Positions 48,343-57,211 of a stretch of DNA of 64,000 nucleotides are shown here, in pieces. The stretch covers positions 62,001 to 126,000 of the forward strand of contig CAMIAK010000003.1 in assembly GCA_946222885.1 (NCBI GenBank), given 5' to 3'. The notes below the pieces were generated by a model that worked only from the letters and a program-made list of their open reading frames with translations, was not told where the DNA came from and did no database searches. The stretch is from an uncultured Nesterenkonia sp. GTDB taxonomy: Bacteria > Actinomycetota > Actinomycetes > Actinomycetales > Micrococcaceae. Positions within the stretch are counted from its first letter, which is position 1. Each line of letters starts with the position of its first letter. The translations under genes were made by a program, and so were the position numbers.

Positions 48343-49943
48343 CCGACCTGATCCCCTCCGGTGTGCTGCCCTGGATCCCGCTGGTGATGGTGCTGCTGTC
48401 CCTGGCTGCCGCCGTCGCGATCTTCCCGATGGGCGAGCAGCGGGTCCGGCTGCGCTCCTGGGTGAACCTGACAGCCGCGGCGGCCAAGGTGCTGCTGGTG
48501 GTCATGCTGGTCCCGGCGGTGGTGGCCGAGGGGACCCGCCCGGAGTTCTCAGTGCCCTTCCTGCCGCTGGGCGAGGATCAGAGCATCGATCTGGTGCTGC
48601 GCGTGGACCCGCTGGCGCTGTTCTTCGCCGGGCTCTCCGCGGTGCTCTGGCTGCTGACCACGATCTATGCGATCGGCTATCTGGAGGGCAAGCCCAACCG
48701 CAGCCGGTTCTTCGGGTTCTTCAGCCTGTGCGTGACCGCGACGGTGGGCATCTCCTTCTCCGGGAACCTGATCACCTTCCTGGTCTTCTACGAGATCCTC
48801 ACCCTGGTGACCTATCCGCTGGTGGCCCACTGGGGCGATTCGACGTCGCTGCGCGCGGCCAGGGTCTATATGCGCTACGCCCTCACCGGAGGGGTGGCGG
48901 TGCTGATCGGCGTCATCTGGCTGACCATGTACGCCGGTCCGGTGGACTTCGCGGAGGAGGGCGGAGCCGAGGGTGTGGCCGAGCTGGCCGCCTCCTCCCC
49001 GGCGGTGGCCGTGGCGATCTTCGTCCTGCTGGTGGGAGGCATGGGCGTGAAGGCCGCGCTCTTCCCGCTGCACAGCTGGCTGCCTGCGGCCATGGTGGCC
49101 CCCGCCCCGGTCTCAGCGCTGCTGCATGCGGTGGCTGTGGTGAAGGCCGGGGTCTTCGGCATCGTACGGGTGATCGACGACGTGTATGGGATCGAGGTGG
49201 CCGAGGAGCTCGGCGTGCTCGGGCCGCTGCTGGCGCTGGCCTGCTTCACCGTCCTCTACGGCTCCTACCAGGCGCTGCGCCAGGACGAGCTGAAGAAGCG
49301 GCTGGCCTTCTCCACGGTCTCCCAGGTCAGCTACGTGGTGGTCGGGGTGACCATGGTCAGCGTGCTGGCCACCGCCGGCGGGGTGGTCCACCTGGTCCAT
49401 CAGGGGATCATGAAGATCACCCTGTTCTTCTGCGCGGGGCTGTTCGCCGAGGTGCTGAAGGTCCATACGGTCAGCGGACTGCGTGGGGTGGGCCGGCGGA
49501 TGCCCTGGACCTCGGCGGCCTTCACCGTGGGCGCCTTCGGAATGATCGGGCTGCCCCCGACGGCGGGCTTCATCTCCAAGTGGCAGCTGGGCCTGGGCGC
49601 CCTGGACTCCGGGCAGGGGTGGGTACTGGCGGTGCTGCTGGGCTCCTCGGTGCTCAACGCCGCATACTTCCTCCCGGCGGTATGGGCCCTGTGGTTCGGC
49701 GAACCGGAGCGCGGGGAGCCGGCGCCCGGGAAGACCGGGGACGAGGAGCCCGGGCTCGGGGAGGCAGGTGCCGGAGAGCAGCCGGAGCAGCGGATCCGGG
49801 ACGCACGCGTTCGGGAGCCCCGGGCACTGATGGTGCCGGCGGTGCTCACCGCCGTGTTCACCCTGGTGGTCGGGCTGGGAGCCTCGCTGTCCTTCGCCCC
49901 CCTGCAGATCGCCGAGGCGATCGCTGAGGCGGTGTTCCGGTGA
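48339..49943 (+). CDS. Proton-translocating Mrp subunit (MrpD-like), second copy
   Basis: 534 residues from a GTG at 48339 (GTGA overlap with the preceding stop; one codon earlier is also possible). It has ITFLVFYEILTLVTYPLVAHWG, GVKAALFPLHSWLPAAMVAPAPVSALLHAVAVVKAGVFGI and FSTVSQVSYVVVGV, closer to MrpD/HyfF than the first copy. The polar loop GEPAPGKTGDEEPGLGE near residue 465 is extra to most MrpD proteins. Confidence 0.88.
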   Translation: MTDLIPSGVLPWIPLVMVLLSLAAAVAIFPMGEQRVRLRSWVNLTAAAAKVLLVVMLVPAVVAEGTRPEFSVPFLPLGEDQSIDLVLRVDPLALFFAGLSAVLWLLTTIYAIGYLEGKPNRSRFFGFFSLCVTATVGISFSGNLITFLVFYEILTLVTYPLVAHWGDSTSLRAARVYMRYALTGGVAVLIGVIWLTMYAGPVDFAEEGGAEGVAELAASSPAVAVAIFVLLVGGMGVKAALFPLHSWLPAAMVAPAPVSALLHAVAVVKAGVFGIVRVIDDVYGIEVAEELGVLGPLLALACFTVLYGSYQALRQDELKKRLAFSTVSQVSYVVVGVTMVSVLATAGGVVHLVHQGIMKITLFFCAGLFAEVLKVHTVSGLRGVGRRMPWTSAAFTVGAFGMIGLPPTAGFISKWQLGLGALDSGQGWVLAVLLGSSVLNAAYFLPAVWALWFGEPERGEPAPGKTGDEEPGLGEAGAGEQPEQRIRDARVREPRALMVPAVLTAVFTLVVGLGASLSFAPLQIAEAIAEAVFR

Positions 49944-51853
49944 CCGCTGTTCCCATGACCGCTGACCCGATGAGCACCGGCGCCCTGCTGATGGCGCTCT
50001 CCTTCCTGGTGCCTGCCGCTGCTGCGGCGGTGATCGCCTGTGCCGGCCTGCTGTCCCCGGATGCGGCCCACCGGCTGCGCCGCAGAGCGGGGATCCTGGC
50101 CCCTGCCGCGGTGCTTCCGGCCGGAGCCCTGGCGCTCCACGGCGAGGGCGTGCTGAGCCTGCCCTGGATGATGCTGGGCTCCACCTTCGCCCTGGACGCG
50201 GCCGGGCGGACGCTGCTGATGATCGCGGTGCTGCTCTACGGCGCGGCGCTGGGGTCGATCTCCTGGCTGAAGGCCCGCCACGCCGAACGGGGCTCCGGGG
50301 CCCTCTCGGCCTTCCTGCTGATCTGCTTCCTGGGGAACATCGGCACCTATCTGGCCGCCGATGTGGTCAGCTTCTACCTGGCCTTCGCGCTGATGAGCTT
50401 CTCCGCTGCAGGGCTGGTCATCCACCACCGGACCGACGCCGCCCGCCGTGCGACGCGGATCTACCTTGTCCTCTCGGTCTTCTCCGAGACGGTCATCCTG
50501 GCCGCGGTGATCCTGATCGGCGCCGTGCTGCTGGCCCCGGCTGAGGCGGTGGACCCTGAGTTCGACGACGGCGGGGCCCCGCCGGCCCAGGAGGCGCTCC
50601 TGCTGGAGCATGTGCCGGCCGCGGTGCTGGACTCCCCGCACACCGGGCTGATCGTGGTGCTGGTGCTGGTGGGCTTCGGGGTGAAGGCGGGCACCGTTCC
50701 CCTGCATGTGTGGCTTCCGCTGGCCCATCCCGCCGCTCCGCCGGCGGCCTCGGCGGTGCTCTCCGGGGCGATGGTCAAGGCCGGGCTGGTCGGCTGGCTC
50801 CGCTTCCTGCCGCTGGGCGAGGAGGACTCCGGGCCCGCCCCCGCCGTGGAGATCGCCGCCTGGACGCTGGTGGCAGCCGCCCTGGCCGGTGCCTTCCTGG
50901 CGGTGCTCTTCGGCGTGCTCCAGAAGGACCCCAAGGTGGTGCTGGCCTATTCGACGATCTCCCAGATGGGCTTCATCACCTGTCTGGTGGCCGTGGGGCT
51001 GCTGGTGCCTGAGCTCGCCGCGGCGACCTCGGCCGCCGCCGTCGCCTATGCCGTCCACCACGGTCTGGCCAAGGGCGCGCTCTTTCTGGGCGTCCCGGTG
51101 GTCAAACACTACGGGCGCGGCCGGCCGGGGCTCCTGGTGCTGCCGGGCATGGCCGGTGCGGGTCTGGCGGTGGCCGGTGCGCCGCTGACCTCGGGAGCCT
51201 TCGGCAAATACGTCTCCAAGGAGGCGGTGGAAGGCGTCACCGTGCTGGGCCTCGGCCTGGAGAGCATCCTGCCGTGGGTGGCCACCGGATCCACCCTGCT
51301 GCTGCTGCGCTTCGGCTGGGTGATCTGGCACTCCGAGCGCGAACCCCGGAGGCGCGCCGACGGCGAGCTGCTCTCCTGGCTGGCGGTCTGTGCAGCCGGG
51401 ATCATCGTCCCCTGGCTGATCGGGGCCCGGTGGATGCCCCAGGAAGACCTGCCCGTGCAGCTGCCCGGCTGGGAGGCCGCCGTGGTCTGGGACGCGGTCT
51501 GGCCGATCCTGGCCGGACTGCTCATCGGCGGCGCGGTCTGGACGCTGAACTCCCGGGGCATGCTTCCGGCATGGGCCTCCCGGGCCGACGGCACCCTGGT
51601 CCAGCCCGGTGACCTCATCGTGGCCGAGGAGTCCCTGGCCGCGCGCGGCGCCCGCAGCACCGCCCGGGCTGCGGAGGCCGCCCACCGCAGCACCCGCTCC
51701 TGGGCACAGCGTTGGTCCGAGGCCGGACTCCGTGCCGGCCGGCGGGCACGCGGCCTCTTCACCGCCGCCGAATCCAGGCTCTCGGCCTGGGAGAGCTCGG
51801 GGCTGATCATCCTGTTGGTCCTGGCGGCCGTCACTCTGGTGAGGTGGTTCTGA
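49940..51853 (+). CDS. Proton-translocating Mrp subunit (MrpA/HyfB-like N-terminal module)
   Basis: 637 residues. About 14 helices carry VVSFYLAFALMSFSAAGLVIHH, GVKAGTVPLHVWLPLAHPAAPPAASAVLSGAMVKAGLVGW and YSTISQMGFITCLVA, a HyfB/MrpA-type pattern. A cytoplasmic, Ala/Arg-rich amphipathic helix (ARSTARAAEAAHRSTRSWAQ) and a terminal membrane span extend the C-terminus. The DUF4040 domain usually fused here is in the MrpB gene instead, so MrpA is split. Confidence 0.85.
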   Translation: MTAVPMTADPMSTGALLMALSFLVPAAAAAVIACAGLLSPDAAHRLRRRAGILAPAAVLPAGALALHGEGVLSLPWMMLGSTFALDAAGRTLLMIAVLLYGAALGSISWLKARHAERGSGALSAFLLICFLGNIGTYLAADVVSFYLAFALMSFSAAGLVIHHRTDAARRATRIYLVLSVFSETVILAAVILIGAVLLAPAEAVDPEFDDGGAPPAQEALLLEHVPAAVLDSPHTGLIVVLVLVGFGVKAGTVPLHVWLPLAHPAAPPAASAVLSGAMVKAGLVGWLRFLPLGEEDSGPAPAVEIAAWTLVAAALAGAFLAVLFGVLQKDPKVVLAYSTISQMGFITCLVAVGLLVPELAAATSAAAVAYAVHHGLAKGALFLGVPVVKHYGRGRPGLLVLPGMAGAGLAVAGAPLTSGAFGKYVSKEAVEGVTVLGLGLESILPWVATGSTLLLLRFGWVIWHSEREPRRRADGELLSWLAVCAAGIIVPWLIGARWMPQEDLPVQLPGWEAAVVWDAVWPILAGLLIGGAVWTLNSRGMLPAWASRADGTLVQPGDLIVAEESLAARGARSTARAAEAAHRSTRSWAQRWSEAGLRAGRRARGLFTAAESRLSAWESSGLIILLVLAAVTLVRWF

Positions 51854-52362
51854 TGAGGTGGATCGCGGCAGCCGGCTGGCGGGCTCTCCTGCTGGCCCTG
51901 CTCTGGCTCCTGTTCTCCGCGTCGGGTGCGGACTATCTGGTCTATGGCGCAGTCTCCGTGGCCGCGGCCACCGTCCTGAGCCTGGCGCTCATTCCTCCGC
52001 AGGGCACGCCGCAGCCGGCCCGCTGGCCCCGGCGCTTCTGGTTCGGCGCAGTGCTGGCCTGCTGGTTCCTGGGCCAGTCGGTGGCCGGTGGCGTCGACGT
52101 CGCCCGGCGGGCGCTGCACCGGAGCCCGGACATCGAGCCGGCCGTGGTGAGGGCGCCGGTGGAGCTTCCCGAGGGCCATGCCCGGCAGCTGGCCATGCTG
52201 ATGATGAACCTGATGCCGGGCTCGATGATCCAGCGCACTCCGAAGGAGTCCGCCGCCCCCGACCAGGAGGACCTGCTGGAGCTGCACACCCTCTCCGCTG
52301 CGCTGGACCCCGCCGACCAGTGGGCGCGGCTGCAGCGCCGGGTCGCTCAGGCCACGTTCTGA
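51853..52362 (+). CDS. mrpE: Na+/H+ antiporter subunit E (MrpE/MnhE)
   Basis: 169 residues from ATG 51853 (TGATG overlap); a longer frame starts in the preceding gene. MrpE features: LALLWLLFSASGADYLVYGAVSVAAATVLSL and the cytoplasmic domain with PAVVRAPVELPEGHARQLAMLMMNLMPGSMI, where T-P-G-T is MPGSM. Last gene of the operon; the full order F-G-B-C-D-D-A-E puts E at the end, not in the centre. It converges with a hypothetical gene and overlaps it by 16 bp. Confidence 0.87.
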   Translation: MRWIAAAGWRALLLALLWLLFSASGADYLVYGAVSVAAATVLSLALIPPQGTPQPARWPRRFWFGAVLACWFLGQSVAGGVDVARRALHRSPDIEPAVVRAPVELPEGHARQLAMLMMNLMPGSMIQRTPKESAAPDQEDLLELHTLSAALDPADQWARLQRRVAQATF

Positions 52363-53195
52363 ACCGGGTGCGGCTCACCGGGACCGCCCGGGAGATCCCC
52401 CGATCCGCAGCTGTCGGCCACCACGAGTCCGCCGAACTCCTCCTGATACCGCCGTTCCGCCCGGACTGCGGCTGCAGAGTCTGCGAGCACCAGGGAGCTC
52501 AGGCCGCCCTCCTCCGCCGGCACCGCCTCCACGGCGGCCCCCTCCCCCACCAGCCGGGCGAAGAGCCTCAGCTGGCGGGGATGCCCGAAGTACTGGTGAC
52601 CGTGGCCGGCGTCGAAGGCGGTCCGGTGCAGGACCCTCAGCTCCGGGAAGGCGCTCACCCCGCCGATCCTGCGGAAGCGCAGACGCCCAGCCTCCTCCTC
52701 TCCGGCGTAGGCGTGCAGGACCACACCGCTGAGCCGCAGCATCCTGCCCAGCTCTGCGGCCTCCTCAGCGGAGACGGGTTCGGCGAGGCTGATCTCCCGG
52801 TAGCGGGTGATGGGCACGCCGGTGTCCACGGTGACGTCCGCATAGGAGTCCACCACCAGGCTGTGCCCCCATTGGGCCAGCAGCTGCACGGCCAGCGTCC
52901 CGGCGTTGCTCATGGCCCGAAGGTGCAGCGTCCCGTCCGGGAAGAGCACCAGCACCGCTGAGTTCCGCAGGACCGGCGCTTCCGGCGGGAACCATTCGGG
53001 CAGGCCGTCCTCACGCAGGGGCCAGATCCTGTCCCCGGCATGATCGGCCTCCTCCGCCCAGGCCGGGGAGCCGCTGTGACGCATCCGGATGGTGGAGAGC
53101 CGGCCGGGCTCCTCCTGCGGCTCCGCAGAGCATCCCGTGCCCCTCCAGCGGTCCAGGAAGACCACCGTCCCGTTCTCGCACCTGCTGCTGCTCAT
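52347..53195 (-). CDS. Hypothetical protein, possible small beta-rich DUF
   Basis: 282 residues with no family recognised. There is no signal peptide or clear transmembrane span. It alternates short hydrophobic and charged segments: SAVLVLFPDGTLHLRAMS, LAVQLLAQWGHSLVVDSY and GVVLHAYAGEEEAGRLRFRR. Codon use is as GC3-biased as in its neighbours, so it looks like a genuine gene. The gap to the YceI gene upstream holds a terminator. Neighbours do not suggest a role. Confidence 0.6.
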   Translation of the reverse strand: MSSSRCENGTVVFLDRWRGTGCSAEPQEEPGRLSTIRMRHSGSPAWAEEADHAGDRIWPLREDGLPEWFPPEAPVLRNSAVLVLFPDGTLHLRAMSNAGTLAVQLLAQWGHSLVVDSYADVTVDTGVPITRYREISLAEPVSAEEAAELGRMLRLSGVVLHAYAGEEEAGRLRFRRIGGVSAFPELRVLHRTAFDAGHGHQYFGHPRQLRLFARLVGEGAAVEAVPAEEGGLSSLVLADSAAAVRAERRYQEEFGGLVVADSCGSGDLPGGPGEPHPVQNVA

Positions 53196-53305
53196 GGCTG
53201 CGCACCCCTTTCGTCACGTCTCTGCACCCATGTCCGGCCGCGGCATCCGCGGCGTGCTGCCAGCCTAGGGAGGGGGTCTGACATGGATCCGTGACAGCAC
53301 AGCAG

Positions 53306-53335
53306 GAGGGCCCCGGCATGTGCGCCGGGGCCCTC
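53306..53335 (-). terminator. Hairpin downstream of the YceI gene
   Basis: GAGGGCCCCGGC (53306-53317) pairs perfectly with GCCGGGGCCCTC (53324-53335) around a six-base loop, 44 bp after the yceI stop on the minus strand. Confidence 0.65.
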
Positions 53336-53378
53336 TGTCAGCGAAACGCTCATGCGCCCGTCACGGGCGCGGGCAGGA

Positions 53379-53915
53379 TCAGCCCTGCTCGAGCACGTAG
53401 GCGACCTCGAGGTCGATGGAGACCTTGTCGCCGACCAGCACGCCGCCGGCCTCCAGCGCTGCGTTCCAGGTCAGGCCGAACTCCTTGCGGGAGATGGCCG
53501 CGGAGGCGGAGAAGCCCGCGCGGGTCATGCCGAAGGGATCCACGGCCTGGCCGCCGAACTCGACGTCGAAGACGACCGGCTTGGTGACGCCGCGGATGGT
53601 CAGGTCGCCGGAGAGCTGGAACTCCTCGCCGGCGGGCTTGAAGCCGGTGGCCACGAAGGTCAGCTCCGGGTGGGTCTCGGCGTCGAGGAAGTCCTCGCCG
53701 CGGACGTGGGCGTCGCGGTCGTCGTTCTTCGAGTGGAAGGAGGCTGCCTTGACCTTGGCCTCGACGTCGGCGGTGCCGTCCTCGGAGACGTTGAGCGTGG
53801 ACTCGGCCTCCTGGAAGATCGCGCGGACCTTGGAGATGCCGGCGTGACGCACGGTCAGGCCGATCTCGGAGTGGGCGCTGTCCAGGTTCCAGGTGCCGGG
53901 GGTCAGAGTTGCCAT
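53379..53915 (-). CDS. YceI-family lipocalin-like protein
   Basis: 178 residues from ATG 53915, which follows AAGGAG; the open frame is 12 codons longer without a site. YceI core: TWNLDSAHSEIGLTVRHAGISKVR, DAEVTAE-type strands, DFLDAETHPELTFVATG and GDLTIRGVTKPVVFDVEFGG. Members bind isoprenoid-type lipids in a beta-barrel. There is no signal peptide, so it is cytoplasmic. Often a stress-induced gene; the promoter has a TTCA-4-TGAA dyad at 53994-54005. Confidence 0.9.
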   Translation of the reverse strand: MATLTPGTWNLDSAHSEIGLTVRHAGISKVRAIFQEAESTLNVSEDGTADVEAKVKAASFHSKNDDRDAHVRGEDFLDAETHPELTFVATGFKPAGEEFQLSGDLTIRGVTKPVVFDVEFGGQAVDPFGMTRAGFSASAAISRKEFGLTWNAALEAGGVLVGDKVSIDLEVAYVLEQG

Positions 53916-54163
53916 GGGGTGTCTCTCCTTCATGTGGTGTGGGTCGCTCATCTGCGATACGACGGCTGTAACACCCAGTCTGCCGGTTTTTATTTCAAAA
54001 CTGAAGCAGTTTCCCGAGATTTCATCTCCAGGACGTTCCCGAAGCCGCCCTGAGCACCTGCCTCGCGCGTCCCTTTTAGGGTCCCGGCAGGCACGCGCAG
54101 TAGACTCTCCCGGAGACTGCCCTGAGAGGCTTCATGCCTCTATACACCACCAAGGAGGTGCCG

Positions 54164-54955
54164 GTGGGCCTGCTCGACAACTTGGAGCGCGGGATCGAGA
54201 AAGCCGTCCGCGGCGCCTTCGCCGGACGCGGAGGGAGCCTCGGCCCCGTGGAAATCGCCACTGCAGTACGCCGACACATGGACCGCGAGTCCTTCACCAT
54301 GTCAGAGGGCCGCACCTTCGCGCCCAACCTCTACAAGATCCGCCTCTCCGAGGACGACTTCGCCGAGGCCAAGCGGTACGGCGTCACCCTGGCCGAAGAG
54401 CTGTGCGACGAGATCATCCGCCACGCCGAGTCCCAGGGCTACACCCTGCCCGGCCCGGTCAAGGCCACCTTCGTGAAGAACACCGAGCTCAAGCGCGGCC
54501 AGCTCAGCGTGGAGTCCCAGTCGGACCGCGACGCCGACGCCGGCCCCCGCCGGTCCGGGCGCCCCCAGCCTGCCTCCTCCCCCGCAGCGGGCCCGACGGC
54601 GACGGCGGCCGTCCCGCGCAGCGCCTCTGCCCCGCCGCGCCCGGCCGGCTCCCAAGCCGTGGGCGTGCTGGAGTTCGACGGGCGGCGCCGCACCCTGTCC
54701 GAGGGCAGCACCGTCATCGGGCGCTCTGCCTCCGCCGACATCACCCTGCCGGACACCGGCATCTCGCGGAAGCACGTGGAGATCGTCCGCACCGGCAGCC
54801 GCTACATCGCCCGTGACCTGGGCTCCACCAACGGCACCTCCGTGGACGGCGAGCAGCTCTCCGGCGCCCATGACGAGGCCGAGCTGCGCGACGGCTCGCT
54901 GATCTCGATGGGCAGCGCCCGGCTGCGCTTCCGCCTGGACGCCGGGGATCGCTGA
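54164..54955 (+). CDS. fhaA: FhaA-like protein: DUF3662 plus C-terminal FHA domain
   Basis: 263 residues from a GTG at 54164 with AAGGAGG upstream at the right distance; ATG 54134 is in frame but lies ahead of this site. DUF3662 (about 1-115) starts VGLLDNLERGIEKAVRGAFA. A Pro/Ala/Ser linker follows, and an FHA domain (about 170-255) has IGRSASADITLPDTGISRKHVEI and DLGSTNGTSVDGE, the phosphothreonine-binding residues. It links PknA/B signalling to cell-wall synthesis. It heads the seven-gene growth locus. Confidence 0.93.
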   Translation: MGLLDNLERGIEKAVRGAFAGRGGSLGPVEIATAVRRHMDRESFTMSEGRTFAPNLYKIRLSEDDFAEAKRYGVTLAEELCDEIIRHAESQGYTLPGPVKATFVKNTELKRGQLSVESQSDRDADAGPRRSGRPQPASSPAAGPTATAAVPRSASAPPRPAGSQAVGVLEFDGRRRTLSEGSTVIGRSASADITLPDTGISRKHVEIVRTGSRYIARDLGSTNGTSVDGEQLSGAHDEAELRDGSLISMGSARLRFRLDAGDR

Positions 54956-54961
54956 GGTCCC

Positions 54962-55465
54962 ATGAGCGAACTCGCCGTCACTGTCCTCCAGTTCGGGCTG
55001 CTCCTGCTGCTGTGGATCCTGATCCTCTCCATCGTGGGCGCGCAGAGCCGCGACCTCATGGTCTCCAAGAAGTCCCGCACCCGCTCGGGCCCCTCCGGCG
55101 CGCCCAAGCAGAGTGCCTCCCGCAGCGGGCAGGGACAGGAGCCCCAGAGCCATTCGGGACAGATGCCGCGTCCCCGGGCACGCCGCCTGGTCATCAGTGA
55201 GGGCCCGCTGGCCGGCACCGAGCTGGAGCTGGGATCGGCCCCGATCATGCTGGGCCGCGCCCAGGAGTGCACCCTGGTCCTGGAGGACGACTACGCCTCC
55301 GGCAAGCATGCCCGGCTCTTCCCGCAGGGATCCCGCTGGTTCATCGAGGACCTCGGATCCACCAACGGCACCTGGCTGGGTGAGGAGCAGCTGACCCGCG
55401 CCTCCACCGTGGAGCCCGGAGAGAAGATCCGCATCGGCAAGACCGCCCTGGAGCTGAGGACCTAG
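54962..55465 (+). CDS. fhaB: FhaB/FipA-like FHA protein
   Basis: 167 residues. One N-terminal membrane segment (about 8-26, LQFGLLLLLWILILSIVG), then a basic Ser-rich linker, and an FHA domain (about 85-165) with MLGRAQECTLVLEDDYASGKHARLF and DLGSTNGTWLGEE. In mycobacteria FhaB/FipA helps septum assembly. Six bases after fhaA and four before the phosphatase. Confidence 0.92.
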   Translation: MSELAVTVLQFGLLLLLWILILSIVGAQSRDLMVSKKSRTRSGPSGAPKQSASRSGQGQEPQSHSGQMPRPRARRLVISEGPLAGTELELGSAPIMLGRAQECTLVLEDDYASGKHARLFPQGSRWFIEDLGSTNGTWLGEEQLTRASTVEPGEKIRIGKTALELRT

Positions 55466-55468
55466 CCC

Positions 55469-57211
55469 ATGGCCCTGGTATTCCGCTTCGCAGCGCGGTC
55501 CGATGCCGGCGTCGTCCGCTCCAAGAACGACGACTCCGGCTATGCGGGCCGCTTCTTCGCGTGTGTGGCCGACGGCATGGGCGGCCATGCGGGCGGCGAC
55601 GTTGCCAGCGCCTCCACCGTGCTGGACCTGGCGCATCTGGACACCCGCGGCTTCGCCGAGCCGGACACCGTCCTGCCGGACGAGATCCAGACCGCCAACG
55701 CCTTCCTCTCCAAGCTGGTGGAGGCCAACCCGAAGCTGGCGGGGATGGGCACCACCATCACCGCGATCCTCATCACCGAGGACCGCATGCAGTTCGCCCA
55801 CATCGGCGACTCCCGGGCCTACCGGCTGAAGAAGAGCCGCTTCCGCCAGGTCTCCAAGGACCACACCTTCGTCCAGCGCCTGGTGGACGAGGGCCGGCTG
55901 GACCCGGACCAGGCTGAGTACCACCCCCATAAGAACGTGCTGATGCGCGTGCTCGGCGACGTCGACGCCTCCCCGGAGCTGGACATCACCTCCTTCCCCG
56001 TGGAGGCCGGCGAGCGCTGGCTGCTCTGCTCCGACGGGCTCAACGCCGTCGTCTCGGACCGGCTGATCGAGCAGAAGCTGCGCTCCACCCAGTCGCTGGA
56101 GTCGATCGTCGACGACCTGGTCAACCTCACCGTGGAGGGCGGGGCGCCGGACAATGTGACCGTGGTCTGCCTGGAGGTCGTGGAGGCCGATGAGAAGGAC
56201 CTCACCCCCGACGGCGGCGCCCTGCCGCTGAGCGAGAAGGCGGTGGCCGCGGCCTCCGGCGGCTACGGCGCGCTCACCCACGCCCGCCCGGAGACCGACG
56301 AGTCCCCCTCCGAAGAGACGATGAAGCTGGTCCCGGTGGTCAACCCGGAGGCGCTCTCCGGCCACACTCCGGATGATGACGAGCTCTCCCCGCTTTCGGC
56401 GGCCATGATGGGCCAGGACCAGGACGTGCTGGCCCACAGCCTGGTGGGCGCGGCGGCGTCGGCCTCCGAGACCGGCATGATCCCGATGGTCCCGCGGAAT
56501 GTGGACGAGCACCCGATGGCGGCCCTGCTCACCGGCCAGCCGCTGCGCCCGGTCCGCCACACCTATTCCGAGCTGCTGGGCGAGTCCCCGCGCCACGACA
56601 CCGGCGAGAACGAGACGGTGGAGCCCGCCGCCTCCGAGCCCGAGACCCCCTCTCCGGAGCCCGCGGTCCCCGCTGAGCAGGAGCAGGACCGGGAGGTTCC
56701 CGGAGACGGGGAGGCTGAGGAGCCCGCGGATCCCGAGGACTGGGAGGGCGAGGAGCTCGACCAGGACGAGCTCTCCGCCCTGGGCGCAGCCATCCAGGCC
56801 CGCCGCCGCCGTCGTGCCTGGTTCCTGCCGACCTTCGTGGCGCTGCTGGCCGTGCTGATCACCGTGGTGGCCTCCATCGGCTACATCTGGACCCAGACCC
56901 AGTACTACGTGGGCGACGACGACGGCGAGGTCGCGATCTTCAACGGCGTCTCCCAGTCCCTGGGCCCGCTGACCCTCTCGGAGGTGGACGAGCACGTCGA
57001 CCTGGCCACCGAGGACCTGACTCCGTATCACCGCAGCCGCGTCGCCTCCGGCATCCCGGCCGATGACCGCGCCCACGCCGAGACGATCGTGGAGCAGCTG
57101 CGCGACACCGTGGAGGGTGACGAGGCCGGCGAGGACGAGGACGCCGCCGCAGAGGCGGACCAGGATCAGGACGCCCAGGATGAGGGAGAGGCCGGTGATG
57201 ACGATGAGTGA
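55469..57211 (+). CDS. pstP: PstP-type Ser/Thr protein phosphatase (PP2C family)
   Basis: 580 residues. The PP2C domain (about 1-235) has SKNDDSGYAG, CVADGMGGHAGGD, FAHIGDSRAYRLKK and VEGGAPDNVTVVCLEV, with the Asp ligands of the dinuclear metal site. A cytoplasmic linker with acidic and Pro/Glu segments runs to about 440, the transmembrane span is about 450-470, and the outside region ends in a highly acidic tail. It dephosphorylates PknA/PknB and their targets. It overlaps rodA by 14 bp. Confidence 0.93.
   Translation: MALVFRFAARSDAGVVRSKNDDSGYAGRFFACVADGMGGHAGGDVASASTVLDLAHLDTRGFAEPDTVLPDEIQTANAFLSKLVEANPKLAGMGTTITAILITEDRMQFAHIGDSRAYRLKKSRFRQVSKDHTFVQRLVDEGRLDPDQAEYHPHKNVLMRVLGDVDASPELDITSFPVEAGERWLLCSDGLNAVVSDRLIEQKLRSTQSLESIVDDLVNLTVEGGAPDNVTVVCLEVVEADEKDLTPDGGALPLSEKAVAAASGGYGALTHARPETDESPSEETMKLVPVVNPEALSGHTPDDDELSPLSAAMMGQDQDVLAHSLVGAAASASETGMIPMVPRNVDEHPMAALLTGQPLRPVRHTYSELLGESPRHDTGENETVEPAASEPETPSPEPAVPAEQEQDREVPGDGEAEEPADPEDWEGEELDQDELSALGAAIQARRRRRAWFLPTFVALLAVLITVVASIGYIWTQTQYYVGDDDGEVAIFNGVSQSLGPLTLSEVDEHVDLATEDLTPYHRSRVASGIPADDRAHAETIVEQLRDTVEGDEAGEDEDAAAEADQDQDAQDEGEAGDDDE

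Noticed and set aside
49400..51685. 761-codon minus-strand open frame
   Set aside because: Antisense to Mrp subunits; composition is Gly/Gln/His/Arg-rich as for a GC shadow.
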